Numbered from the stretch's first letter, positions 18,825 to 34,182 are shown. The stretch is 64,000 nt of DNA from Dietzia lutea (GCF_003096075.1 NZ_CP015449.1:1791001-1855000), one strand, 5' to 3'. Numbers and translations: made by a program. Notes: generated by a model not told the origin, from the sequence alone.

Positions 18825-20042
18825 TCAGTTTCCGCGCTCGAGGGCGGTGACGCCGGGCAGTTCCTTGCCCTCCAGGTACTCCAGCGAGGCGCCGCCGCCG
18901 GTGGAGATGTGGGAGAAGTTCTCCTCGCCGAGCCCCAGGGTGCGCACGGCGGCCGCCGAGTCGCCACCACCGACGACGGAGAACGCGCCTTCCCCGGTCG
19001 CGGTGATGATCGCCTCGGCGACCCCGCGGGTGCCGGCGGAGAAGGCCTCGAACTCGAACACGCCCATCGGCCCGTTCCAGAACACGGTCTTGGCCGAGGT
19101 GAGCTTCTCGGCGAAGGCGGCGACCGAGTCGGGGCCGATGTCCAGGCCCATCTTGCCCTCGGGGATCGCGTCGGACGCGACCGTGGTGTGCGGGGCGTCG
19201 GCGGCGAAGCCGTCGGCGGCGACGACGTCCACCGGGAGCGTGATGACGTCGCCGTACTTGGCCAGCAGATCCTTGCAGGTGTCGATCATCTCCTCCTGCA
19301 GCAGTGAGGAGCCCACGCCGTGGCCCTGCGCGGCGAGGAAGGTGAAGCACATGCCGCCGCCGATGACGAGGGTGTCGACCTTCGGCGCCAGCGCCTCGAT
19401 CACGGCGAGCTTGTCCGAGACCTTGGACCCTCCGAGGACCACGGCGTACGGGCGCTTCGGGTCACCGGTGAGGTCGGCGAGCACGTCGACCTCGCTCTGC
19501 ACGAGGTCGCCGGCGTAGGCAGGCAGGAGCTTGGCGACGTCGTAGACCGAGGCCTGGGCGCGGTGGACCACGCCGAAGCCGTTGGAGACGAACGCGCCGT
19601 CCTCGCCCACCAGGCTCGCGAGTTCCGCGGCGAACGCGGCCCGCTCGGACTCGTCCTTGCTCGTCTCTCGGGGATCGAAGCGGACGTTCTCCACCAGCAG
19701 GACGTCGCCGTCGGTCAGGCCGTTGGCCCGCTCACGCGCGTCCGGCCCCACCACGTCACCGGCGAGCTGGACGTACCGCCCCAGCTCGTCGCCCAGCTTC
19801 TCCGCCACGGGCGCCAGGGAGAACTCGGGGTCGGCCTCGCCCTTGGGGCGGCCGAGATGGGCGGTGATCACGAGTGCCGCGCCCGCGTCGAGCAACGCGT
19901 TGAGCGTGGGCAGCGAGGCGGTGATGCGACCGGCGTCGGTGATGGTCGTCCCGTCGAGCGGGACGTTGAGGTCGCAGCGGACGAGGATCTTGCGGCCCTC
20001 TACGCCGGCGTCGAGCAGGTCGGAGAGCGTGCTCACGGCCAT
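18825..20042 (-). CDS. pgk: Phosphoglycerate kinase
   Basis: 405 residues. [18 protein letters not shown] and [10 protein letters not shown] in the N-domain and GGGDSAAAV in the nucleotide domain are diagnostic. It makes ATP from 1,3-bisphosphoglycerate. The start at 20042 ([10 protein letters not shown]) is preceded by AGGAG at 9 nt. A large hairpin separates it from gap upstream. Confidence 0.97.
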   Translation of the reverse strand: MAVSTLSDLLDAGVEGRKILVRCDLNVPLDGTTITDAGRITASLPTLNALLDAGAALVITAHLGRPKGEADPEFSLAPVAEKLGDELGRYVQLAGDVVGPDARERANGLTDGDVLLVENVRFDPRETSKDESERAAFAAELASLVGEDGAFVSNGFGVVHRAQASVYDVAKLLPAYAGDLVQSEVDVLADLTGDPKRPYAVVLGGSKVSDKLAVIEALAPKVDTLVIGGGMCFTFLAAQGHGVGSSLLQEEMIDTCKDLLAKYGDVITLPVDVVAADGFAADAPHTTVASDAIPEGKMGLDIGPDSVAAFAEKLTSAKTVFWNGPMGVFEFEAFSAGTRGVAEAIITATGEGAFSVVGGGDSAAAVRTLGLGEENFSHISTGGGASLEYLEGKELPGVTALERGN

Positions 20043-20121
20043 GTGGTGGAACTCCTGTCGGAAGAACTGTGGGTGGGTCACCGGGTGGGTGGGCTGACCG
20101 TGCGGAGCCGGTCGATGTGCT

Positions 20122-20166
20122 CCGGGCCCGGCCGGGACGCTCGCGGCGTCCCCGGACCGGGCCCGG
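20122..20166 (-). terminator. Large hairpin between gap and pgk
   Basis: Outer arms CCGGGCCCGG (20122-20131 and 20157-20166) and inner arms GGGACGC/GCGTCCC (20134-20140, 20146-20152) with a 5-nt loop. It lies 33 nt after the gap stop and about 80 nt before pgk. It may attenuate read-through or stabilise processed gap mRNA. Confidence 0.65.
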
Positions 20167-20198
20167 TGGTGGTACGGGTCGTCAGGCCCGAAAGGCTC

Positions 20199-22320
<2,122 letters not shown>

Positions 22321-22345
22321 GCCCTGCTCCTTCGTTCTCCGGTCG

Positions 22346-23329
22346 TCACCCCGCGCCCCCCGGCAGCGAGGCGGCGAGTGCCGTCGCCAGCGAGGCGGGG
22401 TCGTGGACAGCCCTCATGGTCCCATCCGAGCCGGTCTTCGCTATCTCCGCGGTCACCACGCGGGCGCCCAGTCCGGCCGCCGCGCGCTCGAGGTGCTCGC
22501 GTTCGGTCGCGCTGAGCGGCATCCGCGGGTCCACGAGCAACACGTCGACATCGACCCGTGGCGCGTGCTGGCGCAGGACGTGCAGGTGCTGCTCTGCGGA
22601 GAAGCCCGCCGTCTCCCCCGGCTGCGGGGCGAGGTTGAGCACGAGGGCCTTCGTGGCTGCGGTCCGCGTGAGGGCCTCCGCGATCTCCGGCACGAGGACG
22701 TTCGGGATGACGCTGGTGAACCACGAGCCGGGGCCGAGCACGACGAGGTCGGCCTGCTCGATCGCGCCGACCACCCCGTCCGCGGCGGGCGGGGCGTCGG
22801 GGATCAGGCGCACGCGCCGGACGCTGCCCGGTGTCGTCGCCACGGCCACCTGGCCGATGATGGTGCGCACGACCCTGGGATCGGCCTCGAGACCGACGAC
22901 CTCGGCGGCGATGTCCAGGGCCACCGGGGACATGGGCAGGACCCGCCCCGTGACGCCGAGGATCGAGCCGACCGCGTCGAGGGCCTCGATCGGGTCGCCG
23001 AGCAGTTCCCACAGTCCGGCGAAGACGAGGTTGCCGACGGCGTGGCCCGCCAGGGCCCCGTTCCCGCCGTAGCGGTGCTGGAAGAGCCTCGTGAGACGGG
23101 CGTGCTCGTCGTCCTCACCGGCGAGGGCGCACAGCGCCATGCGCAGGTCGCCGGGCGGGAGGATGCCGAGCTCGCGGCGCAGGCGTCCCGAGGAGCCCCC
23201 GTCGTCGGCGACGGTGACCACCGCGGTGACGTGGTCGGCGACGAGCCGACCGGCCTTCAGGGTCGCAGACAGGCCGTGGCCGCCGCCGAGTGCGACGAGG
23301 GAGGGGATCCGCTTCGTGGGGTCCGTCAT
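22346..23329 (-). CDS. yvcK: YvcK/CofD-like gluconeogenesis factor
   Basis: 327 residues. N-terminal [17 protein letters not shown] and [25 protein letters not shown] are the UDP-sugar-binding signatures of YvcK (CuvA in mycobacteria), needed for growth on gluconeogenic carbon and for cell shape. It lacks the F420 pathway partners expected for CofD itself. It sits 7 bp after rapZ and 25 bp before whiA. Confidence 0.93.
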   Translation of the reverse strand: MTDPTKRIPSLVALGGGHGLSATLKAGRLVADHVTAVVTVADDGGSSGRLRRELGILPPGDLRMALCALAGEDDEHARLTRLFQHRYGGNGALAGHAVGNLVFAGLWELLGDPIEALDAVGSILGVTGRVLPMSPVALDIAAEVVGLEADPRVVRTIIGQVAVATTPGSVRRVRLIPDAPPAADGVVGAIEQADLVVLGPGSWFTSVIPNVLVPEIAEALTRTAATKALVLNLAPQPGETAGFSAEQHLHVLRQHAPRVDVDVLLVDPRMPLSATEREHLERAAAGLGARVVTAEIAKTGSDGTMRAVHDPASLATALAASLPGGAG

Positions 23330-23336
23330 CGCCGGG

Positions 23337-24215
23337 TCACTCCCGTCCGAGGTCGCGGTGGCGGACGTGTACGTCGACCGCGTCCAGGCCGGTCAGCCGG
23401 CCCGCGAGGGACTCGGAGATGGCCACGCTGCGGTGCTTGCCGCCGGTGCACCCCACGGCGATGGTCATGTACCGCTTGCCCTCGCGTCGGTAGCCGGTCA
23501 TCGCGAGCCGGATCATCGTCACGGCGGCGCGCAGATACTCCTCGATCGACTCGTCCGCCAGGACGTAGTCCTGCACGGGCTTGTCGCGCCCGGTGTGGGG
23601 CTGGAGTTCGGGGATCCAGTGCGGGTTGGGCAGGAAGCGCATGTCGAGGAGCATGTCGACGTCCACCGGGACGCCGTACTTGAAGCCGAACGACTCGACG
23701 GTGAGGTGGAAGTCGAACCCGAGGTCGCCGAACGGGGTCTCCAGCCGGTGGCGCAGATCGTGGACGCTGAGCGCGGTGGTGTCCACGACGACGTCGGCGC
23801 GTCCGCGCAGGCTCTCGAGTGTCCTGCGTTCGCGGGTGATGCCGTCGATGAGCCCGCCGCCGGACTGCAGGGGGTGGGAGCGGCGCACGTTGTTGAACCG
23901 GTTCACCAGCGCCTCGTCGGAGGCGTCGAGGAACAGGATGCGGGACCGCGTTCGGCCGGCGAACAGCTCGAGCAGCTCGCCCAGGTGTTCGTCGAAGCCG
24001 AGGCTGCGCGTGTCGGCGACGATCGCGAGCCGGCGGGGTTCGTCGTCGGAGTCGTCGAAGCGGCCGAGGAACTCCCCCACGAAGGGCAGCGGGAGGTTGT
24101 CCACGACGTACCACCCGAACTCCTCGAGGACCTTCGATGCGGTCCCCTTGCCGGCTCCCGACATCCCGCTGATCAGCAGGAGCTCACGCCCCCGGTCGTC
24201 GCCGTCGTCGTCCAT
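23337..24215 (-). CDS. rapZ: RapZ, RNase adapter / nucleotide-binding protein
   Basis: 292 residues. Walker A GMSGAGKGTASKVLEE at residues 17-32 and the conserved C-terminal GCTGGKHRSVAISE define RapZ/YvcJ. In enterobacteria RapZ directs sRNA decay; in actinobacteria its role is not settled. It lies 4 bp after uvrC and 7 bp before yvcK. Confidence 0.93.
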   Translation of the reverse strand: MDDDGDDRGRELLLISGMSGAGKGTASKVLEEFGWYVVDNLPLPFVGEFLGRFDDSDDEPRRLAIVADTRSLGFDEHLGELLELFAGRTRSRILFLDASDEALVNRFNNVRRSHPLQSGGGLIDGITRERRTLESLRGRADVVVDTTALSVHDLRHRLETPFGDLGFDFHLTVESFGFKYGVPVDVDMLLDMRFLPNPHWIPELQPHTGRDKPVQDYVLADESIEEYLRAAVTMIRLAMTGYRREGKRYMTIAVGCTGGKHRSVAISESLAGRLTGLDAVDVHVRHRDLGRE

Positions 24216-24219
24216 CGTG

Positions 24220-26355
24220 TCACCTCGCGTCGTTCGTCTCGCCCGGCCCGGGCCGCCCCGCCGAGTCTTTCACGTCCGTACCGTCCGCGTCCCCGGCCCC
24301 GGAACCGGTGTCGGTCGCGGGCTCCCCCGCCGCCCCGGCCGCGTCGCCGGGCCCGGTATCGGCCGTCCCACCGGAGCCGAGCGTCGCGAGGATCGACGCC
24401 GCGACGCCCGGTCCGATGCCGGGGACCGTGCACAGGTCCTCGACGGCAGCGGCGCGCAGCGCGGAGACGGTGGGGAACTTCTCGACCAGCGCCGCGCGGC
24501 GGGCGGGGCCGAGGCCTGGGACGTCGTCGAGTACGGAGGCGGTCATCCGCTTGGAGCGCGCGCCCCGGTGCGCTCGGATGGCGAACCGGTGGGCCTCGTC
24601 GCGCAGGCGCTGGAGGAGGAACAGACCCTCGCCGTGACGCGGGAAGATCACGGGATACTCCTCGCCCGGCAGCCAGATCTCCTCGAGTCGCTTGGCGATG
24701 CCGATCACCGGGACGTCGGTCACGCCGAGCTCGGACAGCACCTCGGCGGCCGCCTCGACCTGCGGTCGCCCGCCGTCGACGACGAACAGCTGCGGCGGGT
24801 AGGCGAACCGGCGGGCGGGCGGGGCCGCCTCGGAGTCGCCCGCCTCGTCGTCGACCGGTCCGTCCGTCTCGTCCGGGGTGAGCGCCGGGTCCTCGTGATG
24901 ACGACGGAAACGTCGGCGGGTGACCTCGGCGATGCTGGCCACGTCGTCGGAGTGGCCGTCCCCCGCGGCGTCGCGGATGCGGTACAGGCGGTAGTCGCTC
25001 TTGCGGGGGATGCCGTCCTCGAACGCCACGAGGGACGCCATGACGTCGGTGCCCTGGGTGTGGGAGATGTCCACGCACTCGATGCGCAGCGGCGCGGAAT
25101 CGAGCTCGAGGTTCTCCTGGATCTCCTGCAGGGCGGCGGAGCGCGCGGTGAGGTCGCCGCTGCGGCGCAGCTTGTGCTGGGTCAGGGCCTCGACGGCGTT
25201 GCGGTGGACCGTCTCGGCCAGGGCCCGCTTGTCCCCACGCTGGGGCACCCGCAGGGAGACCCGGGAGCCGCGCAGGCCCGAGAGCCAGTCGGCGAGCTCC
25301 TCGGAGTCCTCGGGCAGGGCCGGCACCAGCACTTCACGGGGGACGGCGGAGGCGATGTCGCCGGACTCGGCCGCCTCGGCCAGGTCGGCCTCCCCGCCGT
25401 AGAACTGCGCGAGGTAATCGGAGACCACGCCCGGGATCGCCCGGGCCGCGTCGAACTCGCCGTCCTCGCCGATCCCGTGGGCGTGCTCGACCACCCAGCC
25501 GCGCTGGCCACGGATACGCCCGCCGCGGACGTGGAAGACCTGGACCGAGACCTGGAGCTCGTCGACCTCGACGCCCACCACGTCGGCGTCGGTCCCGTCA
25601 CCCAGGACGACCGCCTGCTTCTCCATGGCCCGGCGCATCGCGCCGAGATCGTCGCGCAGTCGCGCGGCGCGCTCGAAGTCCAGGTCGGCGGAGGCCTCGA
25701 GCATCCGCTTCTCGATGCGCCGCATGATCGCGTCGGTCCGGCCGGCGAGGAAGTCGATGAGTTCGTTGACGATCAACCGGTGCTCGTCCGGGGTGACCCG
25801 GCCGATGCACGGGGCCGCACACTTGTCGATGTAGCCGAGCAGACAGGGCCGCCCGAGCTGGGCCTGACGCTTGTACACGCCGGCCGAGCACGAGCGCACG
25901 GGGAACACCCGCTGCAGGGTGTCGAGGGTGTCGCGGATGGCCCACGCGTGGGAGTAGGGGCCGAAGTAGCGGGTGCCGGGTCGGCGGGGACCGCGGTAGA
26001 CGAACGCGCGCGGCACCTCCTCGCCGACGGTGACGGCGAGCATCGGGTAGGTCTTGTCGTCGCGGTAGCGGACGTTGAACCGCGGGTCGTACTTCTTGAT
26101 CCACGTGTACTCGAGCTGCAGCGCCTCGACCTCGGTCGAGACGACGGTCCACTGCACACCGGCAGCGGAGGTGACCATCTGCCGGGTGCGCGGGTGCAGC
26201 AGTGACAGGTCGGCGAAGTACGAGCTCAGCCGACTGCGGAGGTTCTTGGCCTTGCCCACGTAGATGACGCGTCCGTGCTCGTCGCGGAAGCGGTACACCC
26301 CCGGCTCGGTGGGTATCGAGCCGGGGACCGGACGGTAGGAACGCGGGTCGGCCAC
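24220..26355 (-). CDS. uvrC: UvrC, excinuclease ABC subunit C
   Basis: 711 residues, slightly long. The GIY-YIG nuclease domain is at the N-terminus ([20 protein letters not shown]), then the UVR motif near 210-245, the RNase-H-like nuclease starting [16 protein letters not shown] near 425, and helix-hairpin-helix repeats near 615-655. It makes both incisions in nucleotide excision repair. Two acidic, low-complexity stretches are additions: about residues 495-530 between the nuclease blocks and the last 45 residues. The start is GTG at 26355, 6 bp after the PH-protein stop. Confidence 0.96.
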   Translation of the reverse strand: MADPRSYRPVPGSIPTEPGVYRFRDEHGRVIYVGKAKNLRSRLSSYFADLSLLHPRTRQMVTSAAGVQWTVVSTEVEALQLEYTWIKKYDPRFNVRYRDDKTYPMLAVTVGEEVPRAFVYRGPRRPGTRYFGPYSHAWAIRDTLDTLQRVFPVRSCSAGVYKRQAQLGRPCLLGYIDKCAAPCIGRVTPDEHRLIVNELIDFLAGRTDAIMRRIEKRMLEASADLDFERAARLRDDLGAMRRAMEKQAVVLGDGTDADVVGVEVDELQVSVQVFHVRGGRIRGQRGWVVEHAHGIGEDGEFDAARAIPGVVSDYLAQFYGGEADLAEAAESGDIASAVPREVLVPALPEDSEELADWLSGLRGSRVSLRVPQRGDKRALAETVHRNAVEALTQHKLRRSGDLTARSAALQEIQENLELDSAPLRIECVDISHTQGTDVMASLVAFEDGIPRKSDYRLYRIRDAAGDGHSDDVASIAEVTRRRFRRHHEDPALTPDETDGPVDDEAGDSEAAPPARRFAYPPQLFVVDGGRPQVEAAAEVLSELGVTDVPVIGIAKRLEEIWLPGEEYPVIFPRHGEGLFLLQRLRDEAHRFAIRAHRGARSKRMTASVLDDVPGLGPARRAALVEKFPTVSALRAAAVEDLCTVPGIGPGVAASILATLGSGGTADTGPGDAAGAAGEPATDTGSGAGDADGTDVKDSAGRPGPGETNDAR

Positions 26356-26361
26356 GGCGGA

Positions 26362-28573
<2,212 letters not shown>

Positions 28574-28599
28574 TGCTGCGGGGTCTCCTAGTGTCTGAC

Positions 28600-28630
28600 G
28601 AGCCCGGGCGTCGGCCGCGGGTCCGGGCTC
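28600..28630 (-). terminator. Hairpin between ribE and ribBA
   Basis: 8-bp stem GAGCCCGG (28600-28607) with CCGGGCTC (28623-28630) and a 15-nt loop, 17 nt after the ribE stop. CATACT on the minus strand (28632-28637) could be a -10 for ribBA. No FMN riboswitch is seen. Confidence 0.5.
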
Positions 28631-28647
28631 AAGTATGGCGCATCCGG

Positions 28648-29271
28648 TCAGCGGGACCCGCCACCGCGTCCGTCCAGCAGCCGCTCGACGTACTTGGCCA
28701 GCACGTCCACCTCGAGGTTGACAGGGTCCCCGTGGGCCAGGCCACCGAGGATCGTGGCCTCGAGGGTGGTGGGGATGAGCGACACCTCGAACCAGGCGTC
28801 GGCCTCGCCGGGCCCGCTGACCGCCGAGACGGTGAGCGAGGTGCCGGAGACGGTGATGGAGCCCTTCTCCACGACGTAGCGGGCGAGGTCGCCGGGCAGG
28901 GAGATCCGCAGGACGTGCCAGTGCTCGTGCTCGACGCGGCTGACGACCCGGCCGGTGCCGTCGACGTGCCCCTGGACGATGTGGCCGCCGAAGCGGGCGT
29001 CGGCGCGCATGGCGCGCTCCAGGTTGACGGGGTCACCGGGCGCGAGGGCGGCGAGCGCGGTGCGGTCGAGCGTCTCGGCCATGACGTCCACGTCGAAGTG
29101 GGCACCGGTCTCCCACTCGGTGACGGTGAGGCAGACGCCGTTGACGGCGATCGAGTCGCCGTGGCCGGCGTCGGAGGTGACCAGCGGGCCGCGGATCCGC
29201 AGCCGCGCCGAGTCGCCGCGCCGGTCGATCGATTCGAGTGTGCCGAGCTCCTCAACGATTCCGGTGAACAT
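28648..29271 (-). CDS. ribE: Riboflavin synthase alpha chain
   Basis: 207 residues with two lumazine-binding halves: [10 protein letters not shown] with VNGVCLTV and [12 protein letters not shown] in the first, [17 protein letters not shown] in the second. It dismutates lumazine to riboflavin. The ATG overlaps the ribD stop as ATGA. Confidence 0.96.
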   Translation of the reverse strand: MFTGIVEELGTLESIDRRGDSARLRIRGPLVTSDAGHGDSIAVNGVCLTVTEWETGAHFDVDVMAETLDRTALAALAPGDPVNLERAMRADARFGGHIVQGHVDGTGRVVSRVEHEHWHVLRISLPGDLARYVVEKGSITVSGTSLTVSAVSGPGEADAWFEVSLIPTTLEATILGGLAHGDPVNLEVDVLAKYVERLLDGRGGGSR

Positions 29272-30407
29272 CAGCGGGGTCCTCTCGTCGGTGGGGTCGC
29301 GGGCGCCTGCGGGTCGGGGGCCGCGGGCGCGGGTCGGGTGGTCGACGCCGTCATGCGCACGTGGACGTCGGTGCCGAGGACGGTGGTCTCGCGGACGGTG
29401 AAGCCGTGCGCGTCGGCGAGCGTGGCGACGCCGGCCCCCTCGACGGCCGACCATCCGCCGCCGAGCACGAGCGGGGCGATGTAGGCGTCGACCTCGTCGA
29501 CGAGCCCGGCGGCCAGGAACGCCCCGGCCAGCCGCGGGCCGCCCTCGACGAGGACGTGACACACGTCACCGAGCATCGCGAGCGCCTCGGAGGGGTCCCG
29601 GGTGGCGAGGTGCCGGAACCGGCCGTCGTCCCCTCGGACGGCCGCGCCGGTGGGCACGGCGGACAGGCCCATGACCGCCCGGAGGGGCTGGCGTGCGGCG
29701 GGGCGTCCGTCCTCGAGGCGGGCGGTCAGTGCGGGGTCGTCGGCGGTGAGGGTCCCGGTGCCGACGACGAGGGCGTCGATCTCCTGCCGCCTCGCGTGTG
29801 CGTGGTGTCGCGAGACGGGCCCGGTGATCCACTTGCTCGATCCGTCGGACGCGGCCACCCTGCCGTCCAGGCTGGCCGCGTACTTCCAGGTGACGAACGG
29901 TCGGCCGTGGGCCTGTCGGTGGAGCCACGCCCGGAGCGGGCCGTCCCCGGCGGCGCGGACCTCGTCGTCGTCGCCCCCGGCCACGTCGACCCCAGCACGC
30001 CGCAGGGTGTCGGCTCCGCCGGCCGCCACGGGGTTGGGATCCGACACGGCGTACACCACGCGCGCGACGCCGGCGGCCAGGGCCCGCGCGGTACAGGGGC
30101 CCGTGCGGCCGTGGTGGTCGCACGGCTCCAACGTCACCACGAGCGTGCCGCCCCTCGCCCGGTCACCGGCCTCGTCGAGGGCCACCACCTCGGCGTGCCG
30201 CCCGCCCGGCGCCTCGGTGGCACCGCGCCCGACGACCGCACCGGCGGCGTCGAGCACCACCGCGCCGACCGGCGGGTTGGGGGTGCTCACGCCGAGAGCG
30301 GTCCGCGAGAGGGCGATGGCCTCGGCGAGAGCGGCGCGCTCCCGGCGGCGCGCCGGCGTCGTCGCGGAGGCGACCGCCTCGGGGCCGGTCTCGTCGGGCA
30401 CGATCAC
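29271..30407 (-). CDS. ribD: RibD, riboflavin deaminase/reductase
   Basis: 378 residues. N-terminal zinc deaminase with GGRHAEVVALDEAG and LEPCDHHGRTGPC; C-terminal reductase with FVTWKYAASLDGRVA and ALVVGTGTLTADDP. It carries out steps two and three from the GTP cyclohydrolase product. A GTGA overlap with the rpe stop couples the genes. The lprG-p55 pair found between ribD and ribE in M. tuberculosis is absent. The last 20 residues are Pro/Ala-rich. Confidence 0.95.
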   Translation of the reverse strand: MIVPDETGPEAVASATTPARRRERAALAEAIALSRTALGVSTPNPPVGAVVLDAAGAVVGRGATEAPGGRHAEVVALDEAGDRARGGTLVVTLEPCDHHGRTGPCTARALAAGVARVVYAVSDPNPVAAGGADTLRRAGVDVAGGDDDEVRAAGDGPLRAWLHRQAHGRPFVTWKYAASLDGRVAASDGSSKWITGPVSRHHAHARRQEIDALVVGTGTLTADDPALTARLEDGRPAARQPLRAVMGLSAVPTGAAVRGDDGRFRHLATRDPSEALAMLGDVCHVLVEGGPRLAGAFLAAGLVDEVDAYIAPLVLGGGWSAVEGAGVATLADAHGFTVRETTVLGTDVHVRMTASTTRPAPAAPDPQAPATPPTRGPR

Positions 30408-31072
30408 GCCCGCGCGGCGAGCGCCCGGTCGCGCAGGGTTCCGATCATCGCGTCGGGGTCCGGCGCGCCGTAGACGGCCGAACCGGCCACGAAGACGTCA
30501 CAGCCGGCGGCCGCGCAGTCCCCGATCGTGTCGGCGTCGACCCCGCCGTCGATCTGGATGAGGACGTCCAGGCCCCGACGGTCGATCTCGGCGCGCAGGG
30601 CGCGGACCTTGTCGAGCGACCCGGGCATGAACTTCTGACCGCCAAAGCCCGGTTCGACGCTCATCACGAGGACCAGATCCACGTGGTCGAGCACCTCGAA
30701 GCACATCTCGGCGGGCGTGCCCGGCTTGATCGAGACCCCGGCCCGGCTGCCCTTGACGTGCAGCAGGTCGGCCACCGCCACCGGGTCGTCGGCGGCCTCG
30801 AGGTGGAAGGTCACGTTCGCGGCGCCCGCCTCGACGTAGTCCCCGACCCAGCGCAGCGGGTCCTCGATCATGAGGTGGCAGTCCATCGGCTTGTCGGTCA
30901 CCCGGCCCACTGCCGCGGCGACCGGCGCGCCGAACGACAGGTTGGGCACGAAGTGGCCGTCCATGACGTCCACGTGGATCCAGTCGGCGGACGGGATGCG
31001 CTCGATCTCGCGATCCAGGCGGGCGAAGTCGGCGGACAGGATCGACGGCGCGATGAGCGGCTGGTACGACAT
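30404..31072 (-). CDS. rpe: Ribulose-phosphate 3-epimerase
   Basis: 222 residues, TIM barrel. APSILSADFARL, HVDVMDGHFVPNLSFG and VMSVEPGFGGQKF carry the metal and catalytic residues. It interconverts ribulose- and xylulose-5-phosphate and so links the pentose pathway to RibBA. First gene of rpe-ribD-ribE, with a leaderless start. Confidence 0.96.
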   Translation of the reverse strand: MSYQPLIAPSILSADFARLDREIERIPSADWIHVDVMDGHFVPNLSFGAPVAAAVGRVTDKPMDCHLMIEDPLRWVGDYVEAGAANVTFHLEAADDPVAVADLLHVKGSRAGVSIKPGTPAEMCFEVLDHVDLVLVMSVEPGFGGQKFMPGSLDKVRALRAEIDRRGLDVLIQIDGGVDADTIGDCAAAGCDVFVAGSAVYGAPDPDAMIGTLRDRALAARA

Positions 31073-31079
31073 GCCGCCC

Positions 31080-31085
31080 AGTCTA
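31080..31085 (-). promoter_or_regulatory. Leaderless -10 element for rpe-ribD-ribE
   Basis: TAGACT on the minus strand is followed by 7 nt and the ATG at 31072. There is no Shine-Dalgarno site. It lies in the 24-bp gap after rsmB, so the rib operon can be transcribed apart from rsmB. Confidence 0.65.
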
Positions 31086-31096
31086 GGCGGGCCGCG

Positions 31097-32695
31097 TCAG
31101 CGGGTCCGCCGCAGCGCCGCCATGAACATCGCGTCGGTGCCGTGCCGGTGCGGCCACAGCTGCACCCACGGCCCCTCCCCCAGCCCGTCGGGCCGGCCGC
31201 CGACCGCGCCGCCGATGTCCGCGAGGATCTCGCGCACGTCGAGCGTCTCCACGTCATCCCGGCGCGCTGCCTCGCGGACCACCGACACCGTCTCCGACAG
31301 GTGCGGCGAGCACGTGGCGTACAGCACCACACCCCCCGGTCGCACCAGCCGCATCGCCGAGTCCAGCAGCTCGCGCTGCAGCGAGACCAGCTCGGGGATG
31401 TCCGCGGTCGTCTTGCGCCACCGCGCCTCGGGGCGTCGACGCAGCGCGCCCAGGCCCGAGCACGGCGCGTCGAGGAGGACACGGTCGAAACCGGGCTCGA
31501 GGCCGGGGTCGCGGCCGTCGGCGGTGTGCACCGTCACCGGCAGGTCCCGAGTTGCCTCGCGGACCAGGTCGGCGCGATGCGGTGACACCTCGACGCCGGT
31601 GAGGGTCCCGCCCTCGATCTCCGCGAGTGCGCCCAGCATGACCGCCTTCCCGCCGGGTCCGGCGGCGAGATCGAGCCAGCGTCCGCCGTCCGGGCCGTCC
31701 AACGGCGCGCGTGCGGCGGCCAACGCGACCAGCTGGCTGCCCTCGTCCTGGACCGCGGCCATCCCCTCCCGCACGGCGTCGAGTGTGCCCGGGTCGCCGG
31801 AGTCGAGGTGCACCGCGTACGGCGACAGCTCGCCCTCGCGGCCCCCCGTGACCAACGCCAGCTCCTCGGCGGAGATCGCGCCCGGGCGGGCGGCCAGGTG
31901 GACCCTGGGCCGCGCGTCGTCCGCGGCGAGCAGCTCGGGCAGCTCCCCGGCGGCCGCACCGAGCGAGTCGGCGAACGCGCGGGCGATCCACTCCGGGTGG
32001 GCGGTGCCGATGGCCATTCTCGCGACCGGGTCGGTCACGCCGTCGCGCAGCGCCTCGACCCACGCGGCCGCGTCGCGCGCCGAGATCTTGCGCAGGACCG
32101 CGTTGACGAACGCTCCTGCGCGGCCGAGCCCCGCGGTGCGGGCCGCCTCCACGCTGGTGTCGACGGCCGCGTGCGCGCCGATGCGCGTGAACAGCAGCTG
32201 GTAGGCGCCCAGGCGGATCAGGTCGAGCACCGGCGGATCGATCTCCTCGACGGGGCGCGATGACGCGAGGGTGATGATGCGGTCGAGCAGGCCCTGCGCG
32301 CGGAGGGTGCCGTAGGTCAGCTCGGTCGCAAGGGCGGCGTCGCGGGCGTCGAGCTTCGCCCGGCGCAGCTCCGCCGGCAGCGTGAGGTTGGCGTAGGCAG
32401 AGCGCTCCCGGACCGCCGCCATGACCGTCAGGGCCACCGACCTCGCGTCGGGCCGTCGCTGCGGTCGCTGCTGGTCCCTCGAGCGCTGCCGGTCACCTGA
32501 TCGTTGCTGGCCGCCCGAACGCTGGCCCCCTGACCGTTGCTGGCTCCCTGTCCGATGGTGGCCGCCCGACCGCGGGCGGTCTCCGCCGGCGTCGCGGGGG
32601 CGGCCTCTGCCGTCTCCACGCTTCGGGCCGGCACCGTCGCCGCCCCTGCCGCCGCCGCTCCCGGCGCCGCGGCCCCGCCCGCCGTCGGCGCTCAC
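31097..32695 (-). CDS. rsmB: RsmB-type 16S rRNA m5C methyltransferase with RGG-like N-terminal tail
   Basis: 532 residues. Residues about 85-215 form the NusB-like domain. The methyltransferase domain follows, with the SAM motif [14 protein letters not shown] and the catalytic cysteines in DAPCSGLG and YATCSPH. It methylates 16S rRNA (C967 in E. coli). Residues 1-82 are an added Gly/Arg/Gln/Ser tail with repeated RSGGQ units, probably disordered and RNA-binding. The GTG start overlaps the fmt stop; a later start would remove the tail but no suitable start codon with a ribosome site was evident. Confidence 0.92.
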   Translation of the reverse strand: MSADGGRGRGAGSGGGRGGDGAGPKRGDGRGRPRDAGGDRPRSGGHHRTGSQQRSGGQRSGGQQRSGDRQRSRDQQRPQRRPDARSVALTVMAAVRERSAYANLTLPAELRRAKLDARDAALATELTYGTLRAQGLLDRIITLASSRPVEEIDPPVLDLIRLGAYQLLFTRIGAHAAVDTSVEAARTAGLGRAGAFVNAVLRKISARDAAAWVEALRDGVTDPVARMAIGTAHPEWIARAFADSLGAAAGELPELLAADDARPRVHLAARPGAISAEELALVTGGREGELSPYAVHLDSGDPGTLDAVREGMAAVQDEGSQLVALAAARAPLDGPDGGRWLDLAAGPGGKAVMLGALAEIEGGTLTGVEVSPHRADLVREATRDLPVTVHTADGRDPGLEPGFDRVLLDAPCSGLGALRRRPEARWRKTTADIPELVSLQRELLDSAMRLVRPGGVVLYATCSPHLSETVSVVREAARRDDVETLDVREILADIGGAVGGRPDGLGEGPWVQLWPHRHGTDAMFMAALRRTR

Positions 32696-33624
32696 TCGAA
32701 GGCCGCCTCGGCGTCGAGGCGTGCACCGCGGACCCAGTTGAGCGCGTCCATCATCCTCTTACCCGGGGGCTGGATGGTCTCGAGCACCATCGGAGCCGAG
32801 GCCGTGCCCACGTGCACGATTTTCCTGTCCCACGCGATACGGCCGGGCTCGAGGTCGGGGGCGGTCTCTTCGGCCGGGCGGGCCGAGCCGATTTTCACCC
32901 GCTCGCCGCCGAGCTTCGTCCACGCACCGGGCGCCGGCGTGACCGACCGGATATGCCGGTCCACCGCCAGGGCGGGGTCTGACCACCGCACCCGCGCGTC
33001 GTCGACGGTGAGCTTCCCCGCGTGGGAGACACCGTCGGTCGGTTGTGGCACCGGACGCAGGTCCCCCGCCTCGAGGCCGTCGAGGGTCGCGACCAGCAAG
33101 CCGGCCCCGGACTCGGACAGTCGCCCGAGGAGGTCGCCGGCCGTGTCGCGCGGCCGGACCGTCTCGGTCATCGTCCCCAGCACGGGGCCGGTGTCCATCC
33201 CCTCGTCGAGCCGGAACGTCGTGGCCCCGGTGACCTCGTCGCCGGCGGCGATGGCGGCGTTGACGGGGGCGGCCCCCCGCCACGCGGGCAGGAGGGAGAA
33301 ATGCAGGTTGATCCAGCCGTGGGTCGGGATCTCCAGCACGGGCCGCGGCACGAGGTGACCGTAGGCGACCACGGGGACGGCGTCGGGTGCCAGCTCGCGC
33401 AGCCGCTCGGCGAACCCGGCATCGCGGGCGTTCGGCGGGGTGAGGACCTCGATCCCGGCCGCGTCCGCGGCGGCCGCGACGGGACTGCGGGACAGCCCGC
33501 GGCCCCGTCCGGTGCGGGCGTCGGGGCGGGAGACCACGGCCACCACCTCGTGGCGGTCACTGTCGAGAAGGGCCCGCAGGGACGGGACGGCGACGTCGGG
33601 GGTGCCGGCGAAGACGAGGCGCAT
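32692..33624 (-). CDS. fmt: Methionyl-tRNA formyltransferase
   Basis: 310 residues. N-terminal [16 protein letters not shown], the formyl-folate site [15 protein letters not shown] and [13 protein letters not shown]. It formylates initiator Met-tRNA; deformylase def lies 3 bp upstream in the same direction, so formylation and its removal are co-expressed. Confidence 0.96.
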   Translation of the reverse strand: MRLVFAGTPDVAVPSLRALLDSDRHEVVAVVSRPDARTGRGRGLSRSPVAAAADAAGIEVLTPPNARDAGFAERLRELAPDAVPVVAYGHLVPRPVLEIPTHGWINLHFSLLPAWRGAAPVNAAIAAGDEVTGATTFRLDEGMDTGPVLGTMTETVRPRDTAGDLLGRLSESGAGLLVATLDGLEAGDLRPVPQPTDGVSHAGKLTVDDARVRWSDPALAVDRHIRSVTPAPGAWTKLGGERVKIGSARPAEETAPDLEPGRIAWDRKIVHVGTASAPMVLETIQPPGKRMMDALNWVRGARLDAEAAFE

Positions 33625-33627
33625 CGG

Positions 33628-34182
33628 TCACCTCACCGCCATGGCGTCGGAGAGCTGGTCGTAGACGACCCCGGCGCTGACGGCGGCGCTCCCGAACCAC
33701 GAGGACGAGCGGATCTCGGCCATCGCGGCGCGGCGACGCTCCGGGGTGAGCCGCTGGAGGAACAGCACCCCGTCGAGGTGGTCGATCTCGTGCTGGACCG
33801 CGCGGGCGAGGATGCCGTCCGCCTCGAAGCTGACGGGGTCACCCTTCATGTCGAACCCGCGTGCGCGGACCCTGGCGAACCGCTCCGTGGGCATCGATAC
33901 CCCCGGGATGGACAGACAGCCCTCGTTGACCTCGGTGGTCTCGTCCCCGATGGCTTCCCATTCCGGATTGACCAGGTGGCCCCGTCGACCCCCACAGGTG
34001 TAGACGAACACGCGGGTGGACAGGCCGATCTGCGGGGCGGCGAGGCCGGCCCCCTCCTCGTGGGCGACCGTGTCCATGAGGTCCGTCACCGTCCGCGCCA
34101 GCCGGTCGTCGAAGGAGGTGACGGGATCGGCGGCGGTCCTCAGGACGGGATCGCCGAAGAGCCGGACGGGGTGGACGGTCAT
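33628..34182 (-). CDS. def: Peptide deformylase
   Basis: 184 residues. All three motifs are present: GAGLAAPQIG, EGCLSIPG and QHEIDHLDG, giving the Cys and two His metal ligands and catalytic Glu. It removes the N-formyl group from new proteins. AGGAG is 11 nt before the ATG; a -10 element lies 40 bp further upstream. Confidence 0.96.
   Translation of the reverse strand: MTVHPVRLFGDPVLRTAADPVTSFDDRLARTVTDLMDTVAHEEGAGLAAPQIGLSTRVFVYTCGGRRGHLVNPEWEAIGDETTEVNEGCLSIPGVSMPTERFARVRARGFDMKGDPVSFEADGILARAVQHEIDHLDGVLFLQRLTPERRRAAMAEIRSSSWFGSAAVSAGVVYDQLSDAMAVR

Noticed and set aside
28574-28647. FMN riboswitch before ribBA
   Set aside because: Only 74 bp are available and the conserved multi-helix core is absent; only one simple hairpin is present.
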